A stretch of 64,000 bases of DNA. Source: Bacteroides sedimenti (GTDB taxonomy: Bacteria; Bacteroidota; Bacteroidia; Bacteroidales; Bacteroidaceae). Of the stretch, positions 9,613-19,222 are shown piece by piece. The DNA lies in the NCBI RefSeq assembly GCF_040365225.1, contig NZ_AP028055.1:2790001-2854000 (forward strand), in the 5' to 3' direction. The notes beneath the pieces are model-generated. The model saw nothing but the letters and a program-made list of their open reading frames with translations, was not told the DNA's origin and did no database searches. A program made the position numbers and the translations under genes. The stretch's first letter is position 1, and every line of letters begins with the position of its first letter.

Positions 9613-10000
9613 GAGTTTTGAAGAGGTTACCGCTCGAATAAAACAAATAGAGTTTGATGAACCGTTTGATATGATTGTAGCTGTAGCCAATGGTGGTATT
9701 ATTCCTGCGGCATTGCTAAACCAGAGACTTAATCTGGAAATCCATCTTTTAAAGCTTAACCTGAGAGATCAGACCCAAAAACAACTATATGACGAACCAA
9801 GGCTATTGGAACCTATTGGATTTGATTTTGAAGGAAAAAGGATTCTACTGGTGGAAGACCGGATAAAGACAGGAACCACAATTAACTATGCTCGTGAGTT
9901 ACTTTCAAATGCAGCTGTTGTTAAAACATTCGCCGTGAACGGCAATGCTGATTATTCTCTCTATAATGAGAGTTGCTTTAGATTTCCCTGGATTTTATAA
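9602..10000 (+). CDS. small phosphoribosyltransferase-family protein
   Basis: This 132-residue type I phosphoribosyltransferase domain shows a central acidic PRPP loop, LLVEDRIKTGTT, near residues 80-91, where canonical enzymes have VDDVxxTGxT. A VAVANGGIIPA strand-loop near the N-terminus corresponds to the conserved PPi loop. It is shorter than hypoxanthine or xanthine enzymes and lacks a recognisable hood, so the base it uses cannot be read. It overlaps the S component gene by 11 bases and precedes the DUF362 gene by 9. Together these suggest trapping of an imported base as its nucleotide. A regulatory, non-catalytic role is also possible. Confidence 0.75.
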   Translation: MNSKSFEEVTARIKQIEFDEPFDMIVAVANGGIIPAALLNQRLNLEIHLLKLNLRDQTQKQLYDEPRLLEPIGFDFEGKRILLVEDRIKTGTTINYARELLSNAAVVKTFAVNGNADYSLYNESCFRFPWIL

Positions 10001-10009
10001 ATAAATAAA

Positions 10010-10945
10010 ATGAAAAGACGAGATTTCTTACGCGCACTTGCGCTAACCGGCCTGGCAACGACCGTTGAACCTGGAAAGGCCTTTGATATGCTGATACAAA
10101 CCGGTGAGAACGCTGCCGGTAATGCCTATGACATGGTAGCCGTCATGGGCGGCGAGCCCGAAGTGATGTTTCGCAGCGCAATAAAAGCAATGGGAGGAAT
10201 GAGTAAATTCGTAAAAAAGGGATATAAAGTGGCCATAAAACCCAACATCGGATGGGATAAAACACCCGAAATGGCAGGAAACACTAACCCTAAACTGGTA
10301 AAGGAGGTCATAAAACAATGCTTTGATGCAGGAGCAAAAGAAGTGGTTGTGTTTGATCACACCTGCGACGACTGGCGGAAATGTTACAAGAACAGTGGTA
10401 TCGAAGAGGCGGCAAAAGAAGCAGGAGCAAAAGTATTGCCGGCTCACGAAGAATCTTACTACCGCACCATCTCCTTGCCCAATGCCCTAAATCTAAAAAC
10501 AGCCAAGGTACATGAAGCCATACTGGATAGCGATGTATGGATTAATATTCCTATCTTGAAAAACCATGGTGGAGCCAAGATGACCATCTCTATGAAAAAT
10601 CTGATGGGGATTGTATGGAACAGAGGGTACTTTCATGCCAATAACCTACAACAATGTATTGCCGACATCAGTACACTCTCCAAACGTCCTGTGTTGAATG
10701 TAGTTGATGCATACCGGGTGATGAAGAGTAACGGACCAAGAGGAAAGTCAGCATCCGATGTAGTGCTGGCAAAAGGTCTCTTTGTTTCACAGGATATGGT
10801 GGCTGTAGACACGGCAGCCGTGAAATTCTTTAGCCAGATTACCGACATGCGGCTGGAAGATGTTGCGCATATTGCAAATGCTTCCAAGCTAAAGGTAGGA
10901 AATATGAACCTGGACAAGATGAAAATTAAACGAATAAAACTATAA
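10010..10945 (+). CDS. DUF362 domain protein with Tat-like signal
   Basis: The protein (311 residues) belongs to the DUF362 group, which often sits beside 4Fe-4S proteins. Its N-terminus, MKRRDFLRALALTGLATTV, has the twin-arginine pattern RRDFL followed by a short hydrophobic core, so export as a folded protein is likely if the host has a Tat system. The core domain has the usual KPNIGWDKTPEMAGNTNP stretch near residue 78 and PILKNHGGAKMTISMKNLMG near residue 181. It is placed 6 bases before the iron-sulfur gene, which suggests an exported redox partner. The family is well supported by the conserved core; the reaction is unknown to me. Confidence 0.82.
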   Translation: MKRRDFLRALALTGLATTVEPGKAFDMLIQTGENAAGNAYDMVAVMGGEPEVMFRSAIKAMGGMSKFVKKGYKVAIKPNIGWDKTPEMAGNTNPKLVKEVIKQCFDAGAKEVVVFDHTCDDWRKCYKNSGIEEAAKEAGAKVLPAHEESYYRTISLPNALNLKTAKVHEAILDSDVWINIPILKNHGGAKMTISMKNLMGIVWNRGYFHANNLQQCIADISTLSKRPVLNVVDAYRVMKSNGPRGKSASDVVLAKGLFVSQDMVAVDTAAVKFFSQITDMRLEDVAHIANASKLKVGNMNLDKMKIKRIKL

Positions 10946-10951
10946 TTAATA

Positions 10952-12466
10952 ATGTTACGAAAAATCCGAATAGCGATTGCACTCATCATGCTATCGCTAC
11001 TTTCATTTTATTTCATTGATTTTGCCGGAATCGCACCAGTCGAGACAAAACTACTTACGAAAATTCAGCTGGTTCCGGCCTTATTGGCTCTAAACATCGG
11101 GGCAATAATCATTCTGCTGCTTCTCACCTTCCTTTTTGGTCGTGTGTACTGCTCGGTAATCTGTCCGCTGGGTATTTGGCAGGATGTAGCAGAATTTATA
11201 TCCGGATTATTTAAACGGAAAAGAAAATATAAATTTCTTCCAACCAGAAACTTGCTGAGATATGGTATCCTTGGAGCGGTAACCCTGGCTTTCTTCTTAG
11301 GATTTACTTTCTTGTTAAGCCTTCTGGAGCCATACAGCATTTTCGGACGCATCGCTTCGAACATTTTTCGTCCGCTTTATCAAGAGGGGAATAACCTGCT
11401 GACAACTATACTCGGTTGGTTCAATAACTACAAACTCTATATGGTGGAAATAACCATCCGAAGCATCTTTTCCTTTATCATTGCCGGGATAAGTCTGCTG
11501 ATTATCTCTTTCATGGGATATAGGTACGGACGCCTCTACTGCAACACTATCTGTCCGGTGGGAAGCTTATTGGGGTTCCTTTCAAAATATTCTCTTTTTA
11601 AGGTACGTATCGACAAAAATAAATGTAACAGTTGCGGAGTATGTGCCACCAAATGCAAAGCATCATGCATAAACAGCAAAGACCATCAGGTTGACTATAG
11701 CCGTTGTGTCACTTGTTTCAACTGCCTTGAATCTTGTAAAAAGGATGCTATCAGCTACGACTGGTCATTAAAAACAGCAGCAAATGAAAAAGGACCAAAC
11801 AGCGGCAGAAGATCGTTTATGGCTGTCACTGGTGCCGGATTAATCACTATTCCCTTAGCCAAAGCAAAAAACACAGCAGCTCTATTAAACGGAAAAAAGG
11901 CATTTAAAAGGAAACAGCCACTCTCTCCACCGGGATCGGTCAGCGCAGAGCATCTACTCAGCCATTGCACCGCTTGCCATCTATGCGTAAGCCGATGTCC
12001 ATCTCATGTCTTAAAGCCGGCTTTCACAGAATATGGTCTTGGAGGAATAATGCAACCGATGATGAGCTTTGAAGAGGGATTCTGTAACTACGATTGCACT
12101 GTTTGCTCACAGACTTGTCCCAACGGAGCAATATTGCCTCTCACCAAGGAAGAGAAACATCTTACTCAAACGGGCCGTGTAGTATTTACACTTGAGAACT
12201 GCATTGTGTACAGCTATGATACCGACTGTGGTGCATGTTCCGAACATTGCCCTACACAGGCCGTAACCATGAAACCTTACAAAGACGGGCTCACTATTCC
12301 TACCGTTGATCCGGATATCTGCGTAGGATGTGGCGGATGCGAATATGTTTGTCCAGCCGAGCCATTCAAGGCAATCAATGTTGAAGGTAATGCAGTTCAG
12401 CTAGAAGCAAAACCCATCAAGGAAGAAAAGGAAAAAGATATTAAAGTTGAGGATTTCGGATTTTAA
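10952..12466 (+). CDS. membrane polyferredoxin, NapH-NapG-like fusion
   Basis: This 504-residue protein joins two parts. Residues 1 to about 200 are a NapH/YccM-like membrane domain with four or more transmembrane segments and two CxxxCP motifs (CSVICPLG and CNTICPVG). Two 4Fe-4S motifs follow (CNSCGVCATKC and CVTCFNCLESC). Near residue 285 an internal Tat-like motif, GRRSFMAVTGAG, precedes a NapG-like part with four more cysteine clusters: CTACHLCVSRCP, CNYDCTVCSQTCP, CGACSEHCP and CVGCGGCEYVCP. It probably carries electrons from the quinone pool to an outside acceptor, with the DUF362 protein as neighbour. The acceptor is unknown. No nitrate reductase catalytic subunit is present in the window. 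Confidence 0.87.
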   Translation: MLRKIRIAIALIMLSLLSFYFIDFAGIAPVETKLLTKIQLVPALLALNIGAIIILLLLTFLFGRVYCSVICPLGIWQDVAEFISGLFKRKRKYKFLPTRNLLRYGILGAVTLAFFLGFTFLLSLLEPYSIFGRIASNIFRPLYQEGNNLLTTILGWFNNYKLYMVEITIRSIFSFIIAGISLLIISFMGYRYGRLYCNTICPVGSLLGFLSKYSLFKVRIDKNKCNSCGVCATKCKASCINSKDHQVDYSRCVTCFNCLESCKKDAISYDWSLKTAANEKGPNSGRRSFMAVTGAGLITIPLAKAKNTAALLNGKKAFKRKQPLSPPGSVSAEHLLSHCTACHLCVSRCPSHVLKPAFTEYGLGGIMQPMMSFEEGFCNYDCTVCSQTCPNGAILPLTKEEKHLTQTGRVVFTLENCIVYSYDTDCGACSEHCPTQAVTMKPYKDGLTIPTVDPDICVGCGGCEYVCPAEPFKAINVEGNAVQLEAKPIKEEKEKDIKVEDFGF

Positions 12467-12511
12467 GAGTACAAAAAGAATCAACGCAAATTTGGCTTAT
12501 GCACAAAGATA

Positions 12512-12661
12512 ATGTTTACAGAATTTAGGGATAAACCGCAACCATTGATACATTTCATTGACGTCGATGGGCGGCATATCTCACTTCACAGAGAAAACAA
12601 ATCGTTGCAATGTAAAAAACAACTCTTGCTTCTGAACAGGAAATATAAGATAATCAGTTAA
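12512..12661 (+). CDS. possible small hypothetical protein (49 aa)
   Basis: An open frame from ATG 12512 to TAA 12659-12661 encodes 49 residues beginning MFTEFRDKPQPLIHFID. It fills the otherwise gene-free 317 bases after the iron-sulfur gene. I recognise no domain, and a charged, partly hydrophobic composition is all that can be described. It could be a decayed fragment or chance. Confidence 0.25.
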   Translation: MFTEFRDKPQPLIHFIDVDGRHISLHRENKSLQCKKQLLLLNRKYKIIS

Positions 12662-12726
12662 AGCTTTCCTCAGTCCTGATTCCAACAGACTATTCCTGCA
12701 TATAGAATACAACATAAGAATGAAAT

Positions 12727-12762
12727 AAAAAAGGCTGCCCCATTATTACAGAGCAGCCTTTT
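12727..12762 (-). terminator. terminator after secDF
   Basis: AAAAGGCTGC and GCAGCCTTTT form a strong stem with a 14-base loop just downstream of the secDF stop. Both flanks carry A or T runs, so it may act in both directions. Confidence 0.8.
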
Positions 12763-12783
12763 ATTATTGAAGTTGATTGAATA

Positions 12784-15700
12784 TTAATTATTCAAAGCTT
12801 TTGCATGTCTTTTAGCTTCTTTTTGTTGCATCATATATGCAACCGGAGCAGAAACGAAAAGCGAAGTAAGAGTACCGATAATGACACCCAGAATCATTGC
12901 GAATGAGAAGCTACGGATAGATTCTGCACCCAGAATGAAGATACACAAGAGCACAAGCAATGTACACAAAGATGTGTTTACTGTACGTGCCAATGTAGTA
13001 TTCAATGAGTCGTTAAACAGCTCTGTACGATCGTGTTTCGGATATAGATGGAAGAACTCACGAACACGGTCGAAGATTACTACCTTATCGTTGATTGAGT
13101 AACCAATCACGGTTAGGATCGCTGCAATAAAGGTCTGGTCTATTTCCATAGAGAATGGTAATATTCCCCACAAGAGCGAATAGATACCAGAGATGATAAC
13201 CACATCGACAGTCAGACCAACAATAGATCCTACGGAGAATGAGATATCCCTGAATCGTACCAAAATATAGAGTCCGATAGCAATCAGTGAAAGAACAACG
13301 GCAAAGATTGCACCGATTGTAATGTCTTTAGCTACACTAGGACCAACCTTGGTAGAACTGATGATGCTACCTCCGGTACGGATATCGGGGTTCTTGAATG
13401 TTTCAAGAGTTGTACCAGGAGTCAACAGTTTATCTTTTGTTGCGTCATAAAGCATTGTTTCAATATCATTGTCAACATTGCTTCCGCTTTCATTAATACG
13501 GTAGTTGGTGCTCACACGAACTTTCTTTCCGTCAGTTCCAATTGCAATAACATTAAGTGAAGTTTCGCCGAATTTCTTAGCTAATAGTTCTCTTACCTGT
13601 TCAGGAGCAACCTGTTTTTCGAACTGAAGTACATAGTTACGTCCACCGGTGAACTCAATACTTGGACTTAATCCGCGAACTGCCAAAGAGCCGAAGCAGA
13701 CAATCAGAATAGCTCCCAATACGATAGCCACTTTCTTGTTTGTACCCATAAAGTTAAAGTGAGTATGCAGGAAGATCTTCTTTGACAGATTGGATGAGAA
13801 TGGCAGGTTCAACAGTTTATCCCTGCTCATGAAGTGTTCGTAAACCACACGTGTCATAAACACAGAAGTAAAGAACGATGCAACCAAACCGATAATCAAA
13901 GTGGTTGCGAAACCTTTGATAGGTCCGGTTCCGAAGTAGAACAGAATAACACCAGTGATGATAGAAGTCAAGTTGGAGTCGAAGATTGCAGAGAATGCAT
14001 TCTTATAACCGTCAAACAGCGAGTTTCTAACGCTCTTACCAGCTCTGAGCTCTTCTTTAGTACGTTCGTAAATCAATACGTTAGCATCCACCGCGATACC
14101 AAGTGTCAACACCATACCGGCAATACCTGAAAGAGTCAGTGCCGCCTGGAAGGAGGCAAGGATACCCAGGATAAAGAACATGTTAAATACCAATGCGCCA
14201 TTAGCAATCATACCCGGAATGAATCCGTACATGAAGCACATAAACGCCATCAGCAGCACGATAGCCACAACGAATGAGAAAATACCGGCGTTGATGGATT
14301 CTTGTCCCAATGAAGGACCGATGATATCTTCCTGAACAATGTGAGCCGGAGCAGGCATTTTACCTGACTTCAATACGTTTGCTAAGTCTTTTGCCTCTTC
14401 TGGAGTGAAGTGACCTGAGATTTCGGAATTACCGCCTGTGATTTCGCTATTAACGTTTGGTGCAGAATATACATAACCGTCAAGTACAATAGCAATAGCC
14501 TTGCCAATATTTTGTTTAGTCATCAAAGCCCATCTTCTGGCACCTTCCTGATTCATTGACATGCTTACAGCAGGTTTGCCATATTGGTCATAGCTATCTT
14601 TTGCATTGGTAACCACATCACCTTCAAGCGGAGCACGTCCATTGCGTTCAGTAGATTTGATTGCATAAAGTTCGAAAGTATGACCTTTCTTGTCTGCCTC
14701 AGCAGCCTTAACACCCCATTTAAGTCTCAGATCCTTTGGAAGTTCATCCTGAACCTGCTTCATGGCTAAGTAACGGTTGATAGTAGCAGTATCCTTATTA
14801 TTTGCATAACCTACTATACATCCATAGCCGCTGGTATTTGGCTGGAAGATTGATAATAAAGGATGTTCACCTTTTGCTTGTGCAGTTGCTGCAGTTCCTT
14901 TTTCATCCTTCTTCGCAGTTTTGCCTTTCAGTGCTGCAAGTAAGCTATCTTTTGCATTCACATTAGAAGCAGCCATAACAGATGAATCTTTTGCAAGAGA
15001 ATCGGTTTTTGCGGTATCAGTTACTGCAATTTCCTTACCTTCAGCCAGCATACGAAGTTTGCTGTCAATAGATGTGAAGTAAGGAACAATCTCTTTTGAA
15101 TCGTAAGTTTCCCAGAATTCAAGGTTAGCAGAACCCTGAAGCAGTTTTCTTACACGCTCTGGTTCTTTTATACCCGGAAGCTCAACCATGATGCGGCCCA
15201 TTTTATCCTGTAAGCTCTGGATATTTGGCTGAACAACACCGAAACGGTCGATACGTGTACGGAGAACATTATATGAGTTATCGATTGCAGCTTTCACTTC
15301 TTCTCTCAGCACCTTCTCAACTTCTCCATCGGAAGATCTTTGAGTAACTTTATCTTTAAGTTGCTGGGTTGCGAATAACTCTGATAATCTGGCACCTGGA
15401 GCCAGTTTTTTATACTCTTTAATGAAAAGGGTGATGTAGTCAGATTGACTTTTTTCAGAGAGTTTTTGAGCAGAAGCCAGCGCCTTGTTGAACGCTTCAT
15501 CCGTTTTGTGATCGGCAAGCGCCTTGATTACATCACCAACAGATACTTCAAGAATAACATTCATACCTCCCTTTAGGTCAAGACCTAAACTAATCTCCAT
15601 TTCACGACACTGTTTGAGCGTATAATTACCCAACCACACCTTTTCGCTTGACAATGAGTCAAGGTATGCCTCCTCTAACTTTGAGTTTCCTTTTGCATAC

Positions 15701-15810
15701 TCTTCCGCTTGCTTAACGTAGTGGCGGGTAACAAAAGAAAAAGAAAGATAGAACACACATACGAGTGTGAGTAATACCGCAAAAACTTTTACAAGTCCTT
15801 TGTTTTGCAT
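12784..15810 (-). CDS. secDF: protein translocase SecD-SecF fusion
   Basis: SecDF uses the proton gradient to help SecYEG move proteins out of the cytoplasm. At 1008 residues this is the fused form usual in Bacteroidetes. Residues 1 to about 690 are SecD: one membrane segment near 7-27, a large periplasmic part with the D-L-K-G-G motif near residue 77, and five membrane segments from about 505. Residues from about 690 are SecF, with GLSPSIEFTGGRNYV and a second membrane block. A poorly conserved Ala/Lys-rich linker lies near residues 260-310. It stands alone, with a promoter word 60 bases upstream and a terminator downstream. Confidence 0.97.
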   Translation of the reverse strand: MQNKGLVKVFAVLLTLVCVFYLSFSFVTRHYVKQAEEYAKGNSKLEEAYLDSLSSEKVWLGNYTLKQCREMEISLGLDLKGGMNVILEVSVGDVIKALADHKTDEAFNKALASAQKLSEKSQSDYITLFIKEYKKLAPGARLSELFATQQLKDKVTQRSSDGEVEKVLREEVKAAIDNSYNVLRTRIDRFGVVQPNIQSLQDKMGRIMVELPGIKEPERVRKLLQGSANLEFWETYDSKEIVPYFTSIDSKLRMLAEGKEIAVTDTAKTDSLAKDSSVMAASNVNAKDSLLAALKGKTAKKDEKGTAATAQAKGEHPLLSIFQPNTSGYGCIVGYANNKDTATINRYLAMKQVQDELPKDLRLKWGVKAAEADKKGHTFELYAIKSTERNGRAPLEGDVVTNAKDSYDQYGKPAVSMSMNQEGARRWALMTKQNIGKAIAIVLDGYVYSAPNVNSEITGGNSEISGHFTPEEAKDLANVLKSGKMPAPAHIVQEDIIGPSLGQESINAGIFSFVVAIVLLMAFMCFMYGFIPGMIANGALVFNMFFILGILASFQAALTLSGIAGMVLTLGIAVDANVLIYERTKEELRAGKSVRNSLFDGYKNAFSAIFDSNLTSIITGVILFYFGTGPIKGFATTLIIGLVASFFTSVFMTRVVYEHFMSRDKLLNLPFSSNLSKKIFLHTHFNFMGTNKKVAIVLGAILIVCFGSLAVRGLSPSIEFTGGRNYVLQFEKQVAPEQVRELLAKKFGETSLNVIAIGTDGKKVRVSTNYRINESGSNVDNDIETMLYDATKDKLLTPGTTLETFKNPDIRTGGSIISSTKVGPSVAKDITIGAIFAVVLSLIAIGLYILVRFRDISFSVGSIVGLTVDVVIISGIYSLLWGILPFSMEIDQTFIAAILTVIGYSINDKVVIFDRVREFFHLYPKHDRTELFNDSLNTTLARTVNTSLCTLLVLLCIFILGAESIRSFSFAMILGVIIGTLTSLFVSAPVAYMMQQKEAKRHAKALNN

Positions 15811-15866
15811 TTTACTTTTAGATTTATATTACTAACTTTTAATTAATTTATACCGTATATAAGGCG

Positions 15867-15874
15867 CAAATATA
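15867..15874 (-). promoter_or_regulatory. -7 promoter element for secDF
   Basis: CAAATATA on the plus strand reads TATATTTG on the minus strand, about 57 bases upstream of secDF. The -33 TTTG is not evident. Confidence 0.5.
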
Positions 15875-15998
15875 GCTTTTTTTTCACTTTAATATAAAAA
15901 GTATAGCAAATATTTGAGTTTGGTTCCAAATTTGCTCTGATAAATTATGCTCTATAACAGTTTTTCAATAATAAACAATACATTACATTTTGAATATT

Positions 15999-18086
15999 TT
16001 ATTGAAGTCCTCTGTTCTTTAGCATTGGTTCAAGCTTAGGTTCTGCACCACGGAAGCGCTTGTAAAGCACCATTGGTTCTTCACTTGCACCTTTCTCCAG
16101 CACATTGGAACGGAAATCTTTTGCCGTTGCCTGATCAAAAATTCCATGCTCTTTAAATGCTTCGAAGGCATCGGCATCGAGTACATTAGCCCACAGATAG
16201 CTATAGTAGCCAGCTGCATATCCTCCGATAATGTGATTGAAATAGGTGCATCTGTATCGGGGAGCAATCTCTGGGATTAGACCTATCTTATCCATTGCCT
16301 TTTTCTCAAAAGCCAAAATATCAAAGTTGTTTGCATCTTTCAAATTATGAAGTTCCATATCAAGAATAGCTGCGGCAAGAAGTTCTGTGGTCATGAACCC
16401 TTGGTTAAAATGTTTCTGTTTTGTTATCTTCTCAATCAGAGAATCAGGAATAATCTCTCCCGTCTTGTAATTCTTAGCATACATTTTAAGTACCGTTGGT
16501 TCTGTTGCCCAATGCTCCATAATTTGTGAGGGCAGCTCAACAAAATCACGGGTTACGTTAGTACCGGAAACTCCTACATAATTACACTTTGTCAAAAGTC
16601 CATGAAGAGCATGTCCAAACTCATGGAAAAGAGTCTCCACCTCATCAAGAGTTAACAGGGAAGGTACATCTCCCGATGGCTTAGTAAAGCTGCCCACATT
16701 ACAAATTACAGGACGAACATCTCCATGTTGATCCTTGTAATTATTCATCCAAGCTCCTCCTCTTTTACCTGCCCGTGGGAAATAATCCACATAAAAGAGC
16801 CCCAGATGCTTACCATCACTATCTTTCACATCAAAGGCTTTCACATCAGGATGATAAACCGATACATTTTTCAGTTCGGTCAATGTAATGCCATACAGTT
16901 TTTTAGCAACAGCAAATGCTCCATCGCGTACATCTTCCAATTTAAAATAAGGTTTCAATTCTTCTTCGTTCAAATTGTATTTTTCCTGGCGCAGCTTTTC
17001 GGAATAGTACCACCAATCCCAAGCAGCCAGTTTCTGACCTTTATTCTCACGACTCATGATTGCCTGTAATTCGGCCGCTTCTTTTTTGGCATTAGCAATG
17101 GAATAACCCCACAGTTTATTCAGGAAGTCCATTACTGTGGTGGAATTCTTAGCCATATTTTCGTCTAGAACAAAGTTTGCATAACAATCAAAACCCAGCA
17201 GATTGGCTTTTTCCAGACGGAGTTTTACCACCTTGGAGAGAATCTCTTTATTATCATTCTTGTCTCCTTTGTTCGCCCGGTTTATGTAAGCAGTGTAAAT
17301 CTGTTCACGCAGCTCACGGTTGTCAGCATATTGAAGGAAAGGCAAACGACTGGAATTTTGAAGGCTGAACACCCATTTTCCTTCTTTCCCAGCAGCTTTT
17401 GCATCTTCCGCAGCGCTCTGAATCAACCATGCAGGAAGCCCGGAAAGATCTTTCTTATCAGAAATAACAAGTTTGTAGGCATTGGTTTCATTCAACACAT
17501 GATTGCTGAAATCAATCTCCAATGTTGATAGTTCTTTGTTGATTTCACGCAAACGAGCCTGCTTCTGTTCATCAAGAGCAGCCCCGGAACGGATGAAACG
17601 TTTATAGATTAACTCGAGAAGGCGTTCTTGCTCGCGTGTGAGATTTAACGTTTTTCTCTGCGCATAAAGAGTATCAACTCTTTTAAAAAGAGCTTTATTC
17701 AGATAAATATTATCGTTATGTTCTGAGAGCATTGGCGCCATCTTTACAGAAAGGGCAGTCAGCGAATCGTTGGTTTCAGCCTCAGTCAAGTTGAAAAATA
17801 CACCACCTACACGACGCAAAATCTCTCCACTGTTGTCGAGGGCAACAATGGTATTTTCAAATGTAGGCTTCTCTTTGCTTGAAGCGATTGCTTCAATTTC
17901 CGCTTTTTGCTGACGGATACCTTCAATAAAAGCCGGTTCATAATGCCCGATCTTGATCTGATCAAAAGGAGGAGCATTAAAAGATGTTTTAAACTCGGAT
18001 AAAAACGGGTTTAGTTCGTTCTTGCTAGCACAGGAGTAAGTCATACCGCAAATGGATAAAATAAACACTATTCTCTTTAGGTCCAT
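15999..18086 (-). CDS. M3 family metallopeptidase lipoprotein
   Basis: A zinc oligopeptidase of the Dcp/OpdA (M3) family. Starting at ATG 18086 gives 695 residues and a lipoprotein signal ending MTYSC, so the mature protein is probably anchored to a membrane by Cys19. The zinc motif HEFGHALHG lies near residues 485-493 and the second-ligand region GGYAAGYYSYLWA near 620. The family cuts short peptides, and a periplasmic site suggests clearing of signal-peptide or dietary fragments. It is last in an operon with two rhomboid proteases and an EEP enzyme, 29 bases after the latter's stop. The longer start at 18113 would spoil the signal peptide. Confidence 0.93.
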   Translation of the reverse strand: MDLKRIVFILSICGMTYSCASKNELNPFLSEFKTSFNAPPFDQIKIGHYEPAFIEGIRQQKAEIEAIASSKEKPTFENTIVALDNSGEILRRVGGVFFNLTEAETNDSLTALSVKMAPMLSEHNDNIYLNKALFKRVDTLYAQRKTLNLTREQERLLELIYKRFIRSGAALDEQKQARLREINKELSTLEIDFSNHVLNETNAYKLVISDKKDLSGLPAWLIQSAAEDAKAAGKEGKWVFSLQNSSRLPFLQYADNRELREQIYTAYINRANKGDKNDNKEILSKVVKLRLEKANLLGFDCYANFVLDENMAKNSTTVMDFLNKLWGYSIANAKKEAAELQAIMSRENKGQKLAAWDWWYYSEKLRQEKYNLNEEELKPYFKLEDVRDGAFAVAKKLYGITLTELKNVSVYHPDVKAFDVKDSDGKHLGLFYVDYFPRAGKRGGAWMNNYKDQHGDVRPVICNVGSFTKPSGDVPSLLTLDEVETLFHEFGHALHGLLTKCNYVGVSGTNVTRDFVELPSQIMEHWATEPTVLKMYAKNYKTGEIIPDSLIEKITKQKHFNQGFMTTELLAAAILDMELHNLKDANNFDILAFEKKAMDKIGLIPEIAPRYRCTYFNHIIGGYAAGYYSYLWANVLDADAFEAFKEHGIFDQATAKDFRSNVLEKGASEEPMVLYKRFRGAEPKLEPMLKNRGLQ

Positions 18087-18115
18087 AACTAAAATGTATT
18101 TTAAGGGTAACAATA

Positions 18116-19219
18116 TTACTTTTTAATGCCAACATAGCACCAGATAGGATAATGATCCGATTCCTTGATACTTCTGTCGACAGTGCAGTTATACGCTACC
18201 AGATTTTTGCTAATTAATATATTATCTATCCGAAAATAGAAACGATGCTGGTTATAAGAGGTACCTAATCCTCTTCCGGAAGTAGTAAAAGCATCATCCA
18301 GTCCTTTAGAAATAACCCGGTGAGCATATGATATGGGAGTGTCATTAAAATCGCCGCAAACAATAATTGAGGTATGCTTGGAAGCTGCAATCACTTTCCG
18401 GATGGTATCAGCCTGCACCGCTCTGATTGCCGAAGCCTCGGCAAGCTTCTTCACTAAATGTCTCACCCCGTTTTTAACCTTCTGAGTTTCGGGAGATTTG
18501 ATCATATCCACATAGGCGTCTTTATCTTCCTTTGTCAGTTTATTAGATTCTAAATGGTTGTTTACAACCGAAACAGTATCACCATTCACCAGAATTTCGT
18601 AAACGGCAGATCCGTTATATGTGCTTTTATATTCAATAGGACGGGCCGACAGGATAGGGAATTTTGAATAGCAGGCTACCCAGTTTCCAGTTCCATAAGC
18701 ACTTACGTTGTTTTTACAATGATATGGATACTTGCTTAAAGCCCTGTTTATGTTTTCCTCTGTAAGCAGATGTTTATCAGATGAAAACTGAAACTCCTGC
18801 ATGCAGACAATATCTGGATCTTTCTGCAGGATATATTTGATAATCGGATTTGGACTATCCTTGGTATGCTTTTTTAGCTTATTGAATCCCATTACATTAT
18901 AAGAAAGTACTTTTATTGCATTATCAGGGATTTTTTTTGAACGAGTATTAACAGGTATATAGGTAAGAATCTGTCCAATGCACAGTACAAAACCACAAAT
19001 CGGCACCAAGGCCCATTTAGTAGAAGTAAACAGCCAGAAAAAAAGAAAACAGAGATTGATAAACAGAAAAACAGGAAACACCAGTCCAATACATGATAAC
19101 ACAGGATGTACTGTTGGATTAATAATCCAAGGACTATATGCGGAGAATAAAAGTAAACCTATAAAGAACAGATTTACTGCCAGTAGCACATAAACCAAAG
19201 CTTTTCTCAGGCGTTTCAT
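18116..19219 (-). CDS. endonuclease/exonuclease/phosphatase family membrane protein
   Basis: The 367-residue protein has three hydrophobic segments in its first 90 residues and then an EEP (DNase I-like) domain. The catalytic landmarks are visible: LSYNVMGF, CMQEF, VNNHLES, VCGDFNDTP and the terminal SDHYPIW. Family members cleave nucleic acids or phosphoester head groups. The N-terminal membrane part suggests an envelope location, which favours a lipid or periplasmic substrate over genomic DNA. It sits 3 bases after the second rhomboid stop and is followed closely by the M3 gene. Substrate unknown. Confidence 0.88.
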   Translation of the reverse strand: MKRLRKALVYVLLAVNLFFIGLLLFSAYSPWIINPTVHPVLSCIGLVFPVFLFINLCFLFFWLFTSTKWALVPICGFVLCIGQILTYIPVNTRSKKIPDNAIKVLSYNVMGFNKLKKHTKDSPNPIIKYILQKDPDIVCMQEFQFSSDKHLLTEENINRALSKYPYHCKNNVSAYGTGNWVACYSKFPILSARPIEYKSTYNGSAVYEILVNGDTVSVVNNHLESNKLTKEDKDAYVDMIKSPETQKVKNGVRHLVKKLAEASAIRAVQADTIRKVIAASKHTSIIVCGDFNDTPISYAHRVISKGLDDAFTTSGRGLGTSYNQHRFYFRIDNILISKNLVAYNCTVDRSIKESDHYPIWCYVGIKK

Positions 19220-19222
19220 ATG

